Of a DNA stretch of 64,000 nt, positions 43,806 to 52,236 are shown in pieces; position 1 is the first letter of the stretch; every line of letters begins with the position of its first letter. The stretch is from Flavobacteriaceae bacterium. Lineage in GTDB: Bacteria > Bacteroidota > Bacteroidia > Flavobacteriales > Flavobacteriaceae. The stretch lies in NCBI GenBank assembly GCA_947491985.1, contig CANLLR010000006.1, positions 25,927-89,926 on the forward strand. Reading direction: 5' to 3'. Position numbers and translations under genes: made by a program. The notes under the pieces were generated by a model that saw only the letters and a list, made by a program, of their open reading frames with translations, did no database searches and was not told the origin of the DNA.

Positions 43806-45917
43806 TTAGGGCTGATGAGCTGGTTTTAGTAAATCGTTGACCGTTTTCACAGGATTAAAAGTAATCAACGGCACTTCTACAAAAACTGTCAACCATTTTG
43901 CCATGGCACCATTCCATAATCCTGGAAGTTCGTAGGCTTTATATGGCTTTCCGTTTTTATTTTTTTCGACAATAAATCCGGTATTGGGATTAACAAAGTT
44001 TCTTAAATCAAAATTTTGTCCTCTATAATCTTTAATTCCACACACTAAATCAACCGGATTGAAGTGTGTAGCACCTTCTGAAATTTTAACTTGGGCGTCG
44101 TTTTTGAAATCGATTTGAGCTTCTTCAATAATTTGAAGAAAAGTGTTCCCTTTTTTATCGGTTACCCAAAAAGGTCCGCCTCCAGGTTCACCTTCATTTT
44201 TCACCATACCACACACGCGAATAGGTCGGTTGAGCATGTTTTTTAGATAGTCAATTTTACTGTCTTTGGTATACTTAAAAAAATCGTCTATCAATGAAAT
44301 ATTCAAAGTTGTATTTAAAAAATGTACCACTTCCTGAATGGTATCAGTCGAAACAATTTCTTGGTCTAACGATTTTAAAAACCCGAAAAGCGCTTCTTGG
44401 TAAAGTATCAAAATACCGCCAAGGGCTTTTTTATATAAGGTTATGGTTTCGATATGGTTTTGAATTACATTATCGATGTTTTTAATAAAAACGATATCGG
44501 CATTTAAATGATTTAGGTTTTCAATCAATGCACCGTGTCCTCCTGGGCGGAAAATCAAATTTCCATCTTCATCTCGAAACGGATGGTTATTTAAATCAAC
44601 TGCAATCACATCGGTTGATGGATCTTGATATGAAAAACTAACGTCAATTGTAACTTGTTTTTGTTGTTCAATTTTTGTTTTTACACTAGAAATTATGGCT
44701 TCAAAACTACTTTGATGTTCTTCCGAAACCGTAAAATGCAACTGCGATTTTTTATTGGCAACGGCATAAAAAGTACATTCATTAAGATGCTCTTCAATAG
44801 CTGTAGCCGTATGTGTGACGTATTGATGAAAGGGCAAAACACCTTTAGGTTTATTGGCATAATCAAAAGCGGATTTAGACAATAGCGTCTGAATAAAAGC
44901 TACATCTTGTAAGTCTTTACTCCAGTTTTCAAAGTGGTCAAATGTCTTTTTTGTCGCTTCTAACACAACATCATAAAAAGGAAATTTTTCTTTTGCCACC
45001 AAAAACAATGGCAAACTTTTGTCGTTTTTACGATTGATGTAGGCATTTATTGTTTCTTCGCTTGGATGAAATTCATTCAGAAATTCGCTCAAAAATTTGA
45101 ACATTCTACTGGCTGCTCCTGAGGCGGGAACGAATTTTTTGAGTTTAAAAACGGATTTCTTTTGATCAAAAAAAGTAGCATAATAAATTGCTTCTTCTTC
45201 AGAAAGTGGTAAAATTCCGTCTTTTAAAGTCGCCGGTCGCTCTAAATTAATTTTTGGAATTCCGTTTTTAATGATTTCAAATTGGCTTTCTAAAACGTTT
45301 AATGGAAGACTTTTATCGTAAATTTGTAAGTAATCAAAGGCGGTCAAACCTAATTTTTTTGCCGTTACAAAATCGGTTACAATTTGTGTCGCTTTTGCCA
45401 GTCGCTGCGATTTACTTCCAGAAAGTTTAATGTAAGGCTGTTGTTTATCGATGAGTGCTTTTTCAAAAACCGCTAAGGTTTCAATGCGGTTTTGTGGGCA
45501 ATCTCGCAAATCATCCTTTTCCCAAGGAGTGTCGACATCGGTTAAAAAAACCAAATCGTATTTGTGCTTTCGCGCTGCTTTTTCCAACATTGGATCGGAG
45601 TAATTATAATACATATCCGAAAACACTTTGGTTTGCAAAACATTGGTGTCGCAAATAAGCAATTGATTTGCCTTTGTCAATGCTTCATTTTCAAGGTGCA
45701 CCTGACCCATAGCAATAGGAAGCAAATCATCTGGAGTGCATTTCTCTTGCGAAGCATTCCATTTTTGTTGAAGGTAATCACGAGCAAATTCCGGAATCCA
45801 AGTCGTGGCTAATTCATCGGCTAATTGAGAGGCCAAAGTTGTTTTTCCCGTAGATTCGGGTCCGAACAAAGCGATTTTTATAATTTTTGTTGGTAGTTGC
45901 TTAAGATTTTTTTCCAT
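43806..45917 (-). CDS. NadR-like ribosylnicotinamide kinase domain fused to DUF4301
   Basis: This is a 703-residue two-part protein. Residues 10-190 are a P-loop kinase like the C-terminal domain of NadR: ALFGPESTGKTTLASQLADE, IPEFARDYLQ, LICDTNVLQTKVFSD, FLTDVDTPWEKDDLRDCPQN. Residues of about 195-703 match DUF4301 (KNGIPKINLERPATLKDGIL, FVPASGAASRMFKFLSEF, RPGGHGALIENLNHLNADIV), a nucleotidyl-transferase-like family of unknown role. No internal start marks a boundary. The start overlaps the pnuC stop by 40 bases, supporting nicotinamide riboside uptake and phosphorylation. The function of the DUF4301 half is not known. Confidence 0.85.
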   Translation of the reverse strand: MEKNLKQLPTKIIKIALFGPESTGKTTLASQLADELATTWIPEFARDYLQQKWNASQEKCTPDDLLPIAMGQVHLENEALTKANQLLICDTNVLQTKVFSDMYYNYSDPMLEKAARKHKYDLVFLTDVDTPWEKDDLRDCPQNRIETLAVFEKALIDKQQPYIKLSGSKSQRLAKATQIVTDFVTAKKLGLTAFDYLQIYDKSLPLNVLESQFEIIKNGIPKINLERPATLKDGILPLSEEEAIYYATFFDQKKSVFKLKKFVPASGAASRMFKFLSEFLNEFHPSEETINAYINRKNDKSLPLFLVAKEKFPFYDVVLEATKKTFDHFENWSKDLQDVAFIQTLLSKSAFDYANKPKGVLPFHQYVTHTATAIEEHLNECTFYAVANKKSQLHFTVSEEHQSSFEAIISSVKTKIEQQKQVTIDVSFSYQDPSTDVIAVDLNNHPFRDEDGNLIFRPGGHGALIENLNHLNADIVFIKNIDNVIQNHIETITLYKKALGGILILYQEALFGFLKSLDQEIVSTDTIQEVVHFLNTTLNISLIDDFFKYTKDSKIDYLKNMLNRPIRVCGMVKNEGEPGGGPFWVTDKKGNTFLQIIEEAQIDFKNDAQVKISEGATHFNPVDLVCGIKDYRGQNFDLRNFVNPNTGFIVEKNKNGKPYKAYELPGLWNGAMAKWLTVFVEVPLITFNPVKTVNDLLKPAHQP

Positions 45918-46498
45918 TCGATTAGAGCTAAAATGGCTAAAATTGTAAAAATTAGATATTGTATTGCCAACATTCCAAGGCCTCTATAGGCAAATAAAGG
46001 AACTGCAATACAATCACCAATAATCCAAAGTGTCCAATTTTCAATTTTTTTTAAGGCCATATACCACATTGCTGTGAAAAATATTCCCGATGTAAAAATA
46101 TCAATATAATTAGGAATTTCAAGTGAATAATCAATATATATATATACCGAATAGGTTATTACCAGGGTTAGAAAAAACATTCCTATGCCAATTATTTTTT
46201 CTTTGAAGGTGGTTCTAGTTATTTTAAGTTGGGTTGCGCTGGCAACAGAACGCCATTTGTACCAACCATAAATACTCATTATCGAGTAGTAGAAATTAAT
46301 GGTCATGTCTCCAAAGTAACCAGCTTGGTAAAGCAAATACACCGTGATTATGGTCGATATCAATCCGGTGGGATACACCCAAATACTTTCTTTTTTAGCA
46401 CAAATAACACTTACAATTCCGAATACAAAAGCCATTGCTTCCAAAACGATTTGCATTGTAGAAGCATTTTTATATTGAGAAAGTAAAAATTCAAACAT
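45878..46498 (-). CDS. pnuC: PnuC-family nicotinamide riboside (or thiamine) transporter
   Basis: This 206-residue membrane protein has about seven hydrophobic segments. Family marks are IWVYPTGLISTIITVYLLYQ, FYYSIMSIYGWYKW, and near the end ENWTLWIIGDCIAVPLFAY with RGLGMLAIQYLIF. PnuC proteins carry nicotinamide riboside by facilitated diffusion, trapped by phosphorylation; a related branch, PnuT, carries thiamine. The overlapping NadR-like kinase argues for nicotinamide riboside, while the nearby TPP riboswitch leaves thiamine open. It starts 10 bases after the GGGP synthase stop. Confidence 0.88.
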   Translation of the reverse strand: MFEFLLSQYKNASTMQIVLEAMAFVFGIVSVICAKKESIWVYPTGLISTIITVYLLYQAGYFGDMTINFYYSIMSIYGWYKWRSVASATQLKITRTTFKEKIIGIGMFFLTLVITYSVYIYIDYSLEIPNYIDIFTSGIFFTAMWYMALKKIENWTLWIIGDCIAVPLFAYRGLGMLAIQYLIFTILAILALIEWKKILSNYQQKL

Positions 46499-46507
46499 AG
46501 TTATGAT

Positions 46508-47224
46508 TTAAGCGTCAAAAAAGTGACAATCATTTTCAAAAGCAGTTCCAATAACGACCAAATCGGCTCCGGCTTCATACGTATTTTGTATTTCGATTAT
46601 TGAACGAATACCGCCTCCAACAATTAAAGGAACTGAGATGTTTTGCGAAACGAACTGAATCATTTCGTTCGGAACGGTAAGTTTGGCTCCACTCCCTGCT
46701 TCTAAATATACCAATTTATTTCCGATGAATTCGCCGGCTTGTGCGGTTTGTAATGCGTATTCTAAATTTGTTCTGTCGATGGGTTGGGTTTTGCTAACGC
46801 GTTGTACCGCCGTTTCGCTGCCGCTTTCGATTAGAATATAACCCGTTGATATGACTTCTAAATTGGTTTTTTTAATGATGGGAACCGCGTTGACTTGATG
46901 TTCAATCAAATAATCGGGGTTTCTGCCTGAGAGCAACGCTAGAAATAAAATACCGTCGGCTTTGTCAGAAAGTTGCGATGGATTGCCCGGAAACAAAACA
47001 ATTGGCAAAGTAATCTCAGCTTTTAACTTTAAAATTAAATCGTCTAAATGCGTGCCGTTGAACGAACTGCCTCCGACAAAAATATGCGTGGCGGGCGATT
47101 GTTTTATTTTTGGAATGAGTTGGGAAAGACTTTCGAGTGACAACTTATCGGGATCGAGGAGCAGTGCAAGCATTTTTTCACCATTGGCTTTAGATTGTAG
47201 TATTTGATTGTAGATGCTTGTCAT
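46508..47224 (-). CDS. Geranylgeranylglyceryl/heptaprenylglyceryl phosphate synthase family protein
   Basis: A GTG at 47236 is possible, but the ATG at 47224 (MTSIYNQILQSKANGEKMLA) is the likely start, giving 238 residues. The TIM-barrel family is shown by LLLDPDKLSLESL, IFVGGSSFNGTHLD, YLEAGSGAKLTVP and VPLIVGGGIRS. Archaeal members join glycerol-1-phosphate to a prenyl chain; Bacteroidota members form a known bacterial clade whose lipid product is uncertain. It lies between the PPTase and pnuC genes in one direction. Confidence 0.92.
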   Translation of the reverse strand: MTSIYNQILQSKANGEKMLALLLDPDKLSLESLSQLIPKIKQSPATHIFVGGSSFNGTHLDDLILKLKAEITLPIVLFPGNPSQLSDKADGILFLALLSGRNPDYLIEHQVNAVPIIKKTNLEVISTGYILIESGSETAVQRVSKTQPIDRTNLEYALQTAQAGEFIGNKLVYLEAGSGAKLTVPNEMIQFVSQNISVPLIVGGGIRSIIEIQNTYEAGADLVVIGTAFENDCHFFDA

Positions 47225-47277
47225 TTTTTGGAACACGGAGGAAACGGGATTAGCTTATTTGCGCAGATTTTACTTTT

Positions 47278-47946
47278 TCACAGTTTTTTTGTTGTTAGGA
47301 ATCCGCAAACATAGATATAATCTTCGACCGAATCAAATACGGTTTCAAAATAGTCGGTTTGGTTATAAAAAACCAATTTTGCTGTTGTGATCTTGTCTTC
47401 AAAAGCAAAAGGCGTTTCAGAAATGTGATCGGGAAAACTGATACCGACTTCGTTTTTTATTTTGAAAACGGTTTCTTTGATGCCCCAAATAACGGTTGCT
47501 TTTTGTATTTGCTCGGCTTCGGATAAATTTTCGAGATGCAAAATATCCATAAAACGCGAAGCAATTTTGAGTGTTTTTTGTTTAAGTTGTTCAATATCCA
47601 AACCTACATTTTGATCACTGATAAGAATGCCCGAAAAGCAATTCGAATGCGAAATCGAAATGTGTGTTTCATCAGGCTTTTGACATGCGATTTGCGACTT
47701 TCGACTCAAATGAGGCTTCCCTAAATCGTCATAATACAAATCGAAATCGCTATAACCCAAATGCTGCAATAACATACGTACAGCTAGAAACCCTTTTTGG
47801 TGACTTTCTGATTTCATGGATTCTACCCGAGCCAACGAAACGTCTTTGAGTTGCACTTGACGAAAGAGCGTGGTGAAGTCTTCGGTGATTTTCCAAAGAT
47901 ACAGGTTGGTTTTTGGTTTAATTTCTATTGATTGGTAAAATGCCAT
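47278..47946 (-). CDS. 4'-phosphopantetheinyl transferase (Sfp type) with a repeat-encoded insert
   Basis: This 222-residue enzyme moves phosphopantetheine from CoA to carrier proteins. Motifs are YYDDLGKPHL, HISISHS, VGLDIEQL (Mg-binding Asp) and IWGIKETVFKI. Residues 81-90 (SRKSQIACQK), between GKPHL and HISISHS, are encoded by four 7-bp words (47678-47705), lengthening a loop that is short in relatives. The frame is kept and the catalytic residues are intact. It is the first gene of the minus-strand run toward the GGGP synthase and pnuC. Confidence 0.88.
   Translation of the reverse strand: MAFYQSIEIKPKTNLYLWKITEDFTTLFRQVQLKDVSLARVESMKSESHQKGFLAVRMLLQHLGYSDFDLYYDDLGKPHLSRKSQIACQKPDETHISISHSNCFSGILISDQNVGLDIEQLKQKTLKIASRFMDILHLENLSEAEQIQKATVIWGIKETVFKIKNEVGISFPDHISETPFAFEDKITTAKLVFYNQTDYFETVFDSVEDYIYVCGFLTTKKL
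47678..47705. repeat. Heptamer array inside the phosphopantetheinyl transferase gene
   Basis: On the plus strand the words are TTTTGAC, ATGCGAT, TTGCGAC, TTTCGAC. Each ends in GAC or GAT. The array is in frame with the gene and encodes residues 81-90. Confidence 0.7.
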
Positions 47947-47963
47947 AGTTACTTGTTATGCCA

Positions 47964-48043
47964 TAGCCCTGATTGGAGTGTAAATCCTTTTTATTTTTTT
48001 CTTTAGAAAATAAAAAGATTGCAACGGAAAGCAGGAAAGGCTT
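47964..48043. ncRNA. Candidate conserved structured RNA element of flavobacteria
   Basis: AGCC at 47965-47968 can pair with GGCT at 48039-48042, and CCTG (47968-47971) with CAGG (48032-48035). The centre is a long hairpin (AATCCTTTTTATTTT with AAAATAAAAAGATT). The single-stranded-looking parts GATTGGAGTG and GCAACGGAAAGCAGG match, from memory, an element repeated in many flavobacterial intergenic regions. It may correspond to a catalogued motif such as Flavo-1, but that assignment is not certain. It lies upstream of the ahcY promoter and of the divergent PPTase gene. Strand is undetermined. Confidence 0.45.
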
Positions 48044-48112
48044 CAAAATTAAAATACTTATTTGTTTATCAAAACGTTATCGTATTCAACAATTCACAAA
48101 ATAACATAATTG

Positions 48113-48145
48113 TTTGAAAAAATAAAAAGTTATTTCGTAATTTTG
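48113..48145 (+). promoter_or_regulatory. Bacteroidota-type promoter of ahcY
   Basis: TTTG (48113-48116) and TAATTTTG (48138-48145) are separated by 21 nt. Transcription near 48151 gives a leader of about 28 nt. Confidence 0.65.
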
Positions 48146-48178
48146 CGCCATTATTAAAAAAACAAATATACATAATAG

Positions 48179-49495
48179 ATGAGTACACAAACATTACCTT
48201 ATGTAGCTTTTAAAGTGAAAGACATTTCGCTTGCAGCTTGGGGAAGAAAAGAAATTGAATTGGCGGAAGCTGAAATGCCAGGTTTAATGGCGTTGAGAGC
48301 TGAGTACAAAAACGAACAACCTTTGAAAGGTGCTCGTATTGCTGGTTGTTTACACATGACCATTCAAACGGCGGTTTTAATTGAAACGTTGATTGCTTTG
48401 GGCGCTGAAGTTACTTGGAGTTCTTGCAACATTTTTTCTACTCAAGATCAAGCCGCTGCTGCAATTGCTGCTGCTGGAATTCAGGTTTATGCTTGGAAAG
48501 GTTTGAACGAAAAAGATTTTGATTGGTGTATTGAGCAAACCTTATTTTTTGGTGAAGACAGACAACCATTGAATATGATTTTGGATGATGGTGGTGATTT
48601 GACTAATATGGTTATTGATCGTTTCCCGGAATTGGTTGCTGGAATTAAAGGTTTATCTGAAGAGACTACAACTGGTGTTCACCGTTTGTACGAAAGAGTA
48701 AAAGCAGGTACATTACCAATGCCTGCGATTAACGTAAATGATTCAGTTACAAAATCGAAATTTGACAACAAATACGGTTGTAAAGAAAGTGCAGTAGATG
48801 CCGTTCGTAGAGCTACCGACATTATGTTGGCTGGTAAAAGAGTAGTGGTATGTGGCTATGGTGATGTTGGGAAAGGAACTGCAGCTTCATTTCAAGGTGC
48901 TGGTTCTATTGTAACTGTAACTGAAATTGACCCTATTTGTGCTTTGCAAGCTGCAATGGACGGATTTGAAGTAAAAAAACTATCAACTGTTATTGCTACT
49001 GCTGATATTGTAATTACTTCCACTGGAAATAAAGATATTGTATTGGAAAGCGATTTCCGTGCGATGAAAGACAAAACTATTGTTTGTAACATTGGTCATT
49101 TTGACAATGAAATTGACATGGCTTGGTTGAACGACAACTATGGTAACACGAAAGTAGAGATCAAACCTCAAGTAGATAAATATACTATTGATGGTGTTGA
49201 TATTTTAGTTTTAGCTGAAGGTCGTTTGGTAAACTTAGGTTGTGCTACAGGTCACCCAAGTTTTGTAATGAGTAACTCATTCACCAACCAAACATTGGCT
49301 CAAATCGAATTATGGAAAAACAGTGCGGCGTATAACAACGACGTGTACATGTTACCAAAACATTTAGATGAAAAAGTAGCGATGTTGCACCTAACAAAAT
49401 TAGGTGTTGAATTGGAAACGTTACGTGATGATCAAGCGGCGTACATTGGTGTTGAAGTTCAAGGACCATACAAACCAGAGTATTACAGATACTAA
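48179..49495 (+). CDS. ahcY: Adenosylhomocysteinase
   Basis: This 438-residue enzyme hydrolyses S-adenosylhomocysteine to adenosine and homocysteine in the methyl cycle. Substrate-domain stretches are [16 protein letters not shown] and [17 protein letters not shown]. The NAD-binding glycine motif is [20 protein letters not shown]. The C-terminal KPEYYRY ending is the family's usual terminus that completes the neighbouring subunit's site in the tetramer. Single gene with its own promoter and terminator. Confidence 0.98.
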   Translation: MSTQTLPYVAFKVKDISLAAWGRKEIELAEAEMPGLMALRAEYKNEQPLKGARIAGCLHMTIQTAVLIETLIALGAEVTWSSCNIFSTQDQAAAAIAAAGIQVYAWKGLNEKDFDWCIEQTLFFGEDRQPLNMILDDGGDLTNMVIDRFPELVAGIKGLSEETTTGVHRLYERVKAGTLPMPAINVNDSVTKSKFDNKYGCKESAVDAVRRATDIMLAGKRVVVCGYGDVGKGTAASFQGAGSIVTVTEIDPICALQAAMDGFEVKKLSTVIATADIVITSTGNKDIVLESDFRAMKDKTIVCNIGHFDNEIDMAWLNDNYGNTKVEIKPQVDKYTIDGVDILVLAEGRLVNLGCATGHPSFVMSNSFTNQTLAQIELWKNSAAYNNDVYMLPKHLDEKVAMLHLTKLGVELETLRDDQAAYIGVEVQGPYKPEYYRY

Positions 49496-49499
49496 TAAA

Positions 49500-49534
49500 T
49501 TTTAGATTTTAGATCTCAAATTTTAGATTAATAG
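49500..49534. repeat. Heptamer array after ahcY
   Basis: Five 7-bp words are seen: TTTTAGA, TTTTAGA, TCTCAAA, TTTTAGA, TTAATAG. The array lies between the ahcY stop and its terminator. Confidence 0.7.
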
Positions 49535-49567
49535 AAAACCCCGATTTCAGTTGAAGTCGGGGTTTTT
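49535..49567 (+). terminator. Intrinsic terminator after ahcY
   Basis: AAAACCCCGA (49535-49544) pairs with TCGGGGTTTT (49557-49566). From here to 49771 no other element was recognised. Confidence 0.88.
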
Positions 49568-49771
49568 GTTTTTAAAGTTGAAAACGAAATCGTTACTAAC
49601 TGTTTTTGCGAATTTTTATATAATAGTATTTCAGAATTCTATAACTGATTTTGATTACAATTGACCAATTTTACTTGTTCATTTATCTCGTTCTTTAGTA
49701 ACACTATTTACGTCTGTTTACTATTTTTTACGAGATGAATAACTTTAAAACAAAATCATAAATAAATAAAA

Positions 49772-50149
49772 ATGTCACAAAAAAACAAAAAGCAGTTTGG
49801 TGTTTGGATGGATTCGCAACACGCAACCCTAGTAGGAAGAGAAGCAATCGATAACGGCGAGTTTATCATTCTAGGTCACATAAAAAATAACGGTCCCGAC
49901 AAGAACTCTAATGAGAATGCAGAGAACAATCAAGAGATTGCGTTAACACAGAAATTCTTCAAAGAAATCGCTATGAAAATGCCAAACATCGATCAAATTC
50001 ACATTACAGGAACAGGTCAAATTCAGGAGCAATTCATCAAGTTTTTAGCTGATACGGCGCAGTATAAAAATGCGGAAACGTCAGAATGTACTTCGAATAA
50101 AATGAGTGATGAAGCGCTGATAGAATTCTTCACAAACAAGTTTAATTAG
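49772..50149 (+). CDS. Small protein resembling bacterial release-factor-1-like (BaeRF) domains
   Basis: This 125-residue protein has no signal peptide. The start FGVWMDSQHATLVGRE and the later FFKEIAMKMPNIDQIHITGT resemble proteins in which VWxDxxxA and a xxxITGPG-like turn mark a domain related to the eukaryotic release factor/Dom34 fold. The middle is a short Asn/Glu-rich linker. Such proteins are thought to act at ribosomes but are uncharacterised. It is a single gene. The family assignment is tentative. Confidence 0.45.
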   Translation: MSQKNKKQFGVWMDSQHATLVGREAIDNGEFIILGHIKNNGPDKNSNENAENNQEIALTQKFFKEIAMKMPNIDQIHITGTGQIQEQFIKFLADTAQYKNAETSECTSNKMSDEALIEFFTNKFN

Positions 50150-50170
50150 TCGGTTTAAAACAATAAATAA

Positions 50171-50201
50171 AAAACCCAATTTCAGTAAAAATTGGGTTTT
50201 T
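50171..50201. terminator. Bidirectional terminator between the BaeRF-like gene and the S9 peptidase
   Basis: AAAACCCAATTT (50171-50182) pairs with AAATTGGGTTTT (50189-50200). Confidence 0.88.
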
Positions 50202-50206
50202 GTTTT

Positions 50207-52108
50207 TTATAAAGTCTCCTTCAACCATTTATAAAACTCACCTTGCCATACTTGCGCATTTTGTGGTTTCAATACCCAATGATTTTCTTCTGGAAAGAGT
50301 AAAAACCTACTTTTGATTCCTCGTAATTGTGCGGCTTGAAACGCTTCTTGTCCTTGTCCGATTGGCACACGGTAATCTTTTCCACCCTGAATGATTAAAA
50401 TAGGCGTGTTCCATTTATCTACCCTATTGATTGGATTGAATTCGGAATACGTTTTCTGAGCAACTACATTGTCTTTTTCCCAATACGCGCCACCGTGATC
50501 CCAATTGTTGAAGAACACTTCTTCGGTGGTTCCGTACATGCTTTCTAAATTAAAAACACCGCAATGTGAGATGAATGTTTTGAAACGGTTGTTGTGAATT
50601 CCAGCCAATTGAAACACAGAATAGCCTCCGTAACTTGCGCCAACAGCACCCAATCGCGCTTTATCTACATAACTTTCTTTAGCCACATCATCAATTGCCG
50701 AAAGGTAATCGTCCATTACTTGTCCGCCCCAATCTTTCGAAATTTGCTCGTTCCACGCTACACCATGTCCGTACATTCCACGACGATTCGGAGCTACGAT
50801 TACATAGCCTTGTGACGCCATCAACGAAAAATTCCATCGAAACGAATAACTTTGCGTAAGTGGTGATTGCGGTCCGCCTTGACAGTACAAAAGCGCTGGA
50901 TATTTTTTTGCTTTATCAAAATTAGGGGGAAGAATGACCCAAACTAGCATTTTTTTTCCATCGGTAGTCGTAACATAACGACGTTCGTATTTTGGTAACG
51001 CCAATTTGCTGTAGGTTTCGTCATTAATTTTGGTCAGTTGCAACCACGATTTTTTGTTAAAATTATACGAATAAATTTCGGCTGCGTGGTTCATGTCGGT
51101 TCGTGTCACGATAAGATTATCTTCTGAAAAACCTACAACATCGGCAACATCAAAATCGCCTTGAGTCACTTGCTTCACTACTACTGCAATTTTTGTCAAG
51201 CCCGGAAAGTTAACCTCAAAAACTTGTTTAGTTCCATCTACAGCAGCGGTAAAAAAGACTTTTTTACCATCGGGACTCCAATTGAAACTGTCTGCACTTC
51301 CATCCCAATTGGCTGTTAAATTCATATCCAATCCTTTAAAGCGAACGATGATATCGTTTTTATCCGCTTCATAGCCATCGCGCTTCATTTGCAACCATGT
51401 TAAATTTCCAGTTGGCGAAAAACTCGGATTGGTATCGTATCCTTTATTGGATTCGGTAAGATTTTTAGTAGTTTTCGTTTCTAAATCATATTCGTATAAA
51501 TCGGTGTTAGTCGAAATCGCATAGTCGGTACCTGATTTCTTTTTACACACATAAATAATGCTTTTGCTATCGGGTGACCAGATAAAATCTTCGTCGCCAC
51601 CAAATGGTTTTTGAGGCGCATCGTAAGGCTCTCTTGGCATAATATCTATCGGCATTGCCTTTGGTTTATTTTCGGCATAAAAAACATGGTTGTGTGTGCC
51701 GTTGTTCCATGTATCCCAATGACGGTAATCTAAACCATTATACACTTGTGCATCGGATTTGGTTAGTTCAGGATAGAAATCTTTTCCCAACACTTTTTCA
51801 ATTTTAACTTCTTGAGAAGATACAACATAAGCGCCGTTTTGCGAAATGTTTTTATCGGTAAGTAATGCTTTAGTGTCGGTTATTTCTGATGGAATTCCAC
51901 CATTTACTGAAATAGAATAGGTTTTCGAATTGGATTTATTTTCTTCTACAGAAGGTATTGCTACCTTATACACAATTTCTTTTCCATCTTTGGAAATGCC
52001 TAAAACAGATACTCGACCTAACTTCCAGAGTGTTTCTGGAGACAAAACTTGTTGCGCTGATGCTGCTATACTCATAGTGCTAACGATTAAAAAAAGTGCA
52101 TTCTTCAT
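50207..52108 (-). CDS. Exported S9-family prolyl oligopeptidase-type peptidase
   Basis: This 633-residue protein has a signal peptide (MKNALFLIVSTMSIAASAQQ). The N-terminal part to about 370 is a beta-propeller (FIWSPDSKSIIYVCKK, FNWSPDGKKVFFTAAV). The C-terminal alpha/beta hydrolase has the Ser in GASYGGYSVFQLAG, the Asp in IQGGKDYRVP and the His in FPEENHWV. It likely trims peptides in the periplasm, as acylaminoacyl or dipeptidyl peptidases do. A -7-like element (TAAATTTG on minus, 52152-52145) precedes it. Confidence 0.93.
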   Translation of the reverse strand: MKNALFLIVSTMSIAASAQQVLSPETLWKLGRVSVLGISKDGKEIVYKVAIPSVEENKSNSKTYSISVNGGIPSEITDTKALLTDKNISQNGAYVVSSQEVKIEKVLGKDFYPELTKSDAQVYNGLDYRHWDTWNNGTHNHVFYAENKPKAMPIDIMPREPYDAPQKPFGGDEDFIWSPDSKSIIYVCKKKSGTDYAISTNTDLYEYDLETKTTKNLTESNKGYDTNPSFSPTGNLTWLQMKRDGYEADKNDIIVRFKGLDMNLTANWDGSADSFNWSPDGKKVFFTAAVDGTKQVFEVNFPGLTKIAVVVKQVTQGDFDVADVVGFSEDNLIVTRTDMNHAAEIYSYNFNKKSWLQLTKINDETYSKLALPKYERRYVTTTDGKKMLVWVILPPNFDKAKKYPALLYCQGGPQSPLTQSYSFRWNFSLMASQGYVIVAPNRRGMYGHGVAWNEQISKDWGGQVMDDYLSAIDDVAKESYVDKARLGAVGASYGGYSVFQLAGIHNNRFKTFISHCGVFNLESMYGTTEEVFFNNWDHGGAYWEKDNVVAQKTYSEFNPINRVDKWNTPILIIQGGKDYRVPIGQGQEAFQAAQLRGIKSRFLLFPEENHWVLKPQNAQVWQGEFYKWLKETL

Positions 52109-52185
52109 TGTTATAGTAAATTAGAAGTGATGGGTTAAAAGTAGCAAATTTAATTCATAAAAAAAGTAAGTCATTTAGAGAGAGA

Positions 52186-52220
52186 CATAAAAAAAGCCAC
52201 ACTTTTCAGTATGGCTTTAA
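52186..52220 (-). terminator. Terminator after the metzincin protease gene
   Basis: On the minus strand AAAGCCA and TGGCTTT pair around about 12 bases, followed by a T-run. Confidence 0.75.
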
Positions 52221-52236
52221 AAAAATGGTTTGATTA

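Noticed and set aside
47226..47275. Another heptamer array between the GGGP synthase and PPTase genes
   Set aside because: Words such as ACACGGA and GGAAACG look related, but no steady 7-bp period could be followed, so it was not listed with the others.
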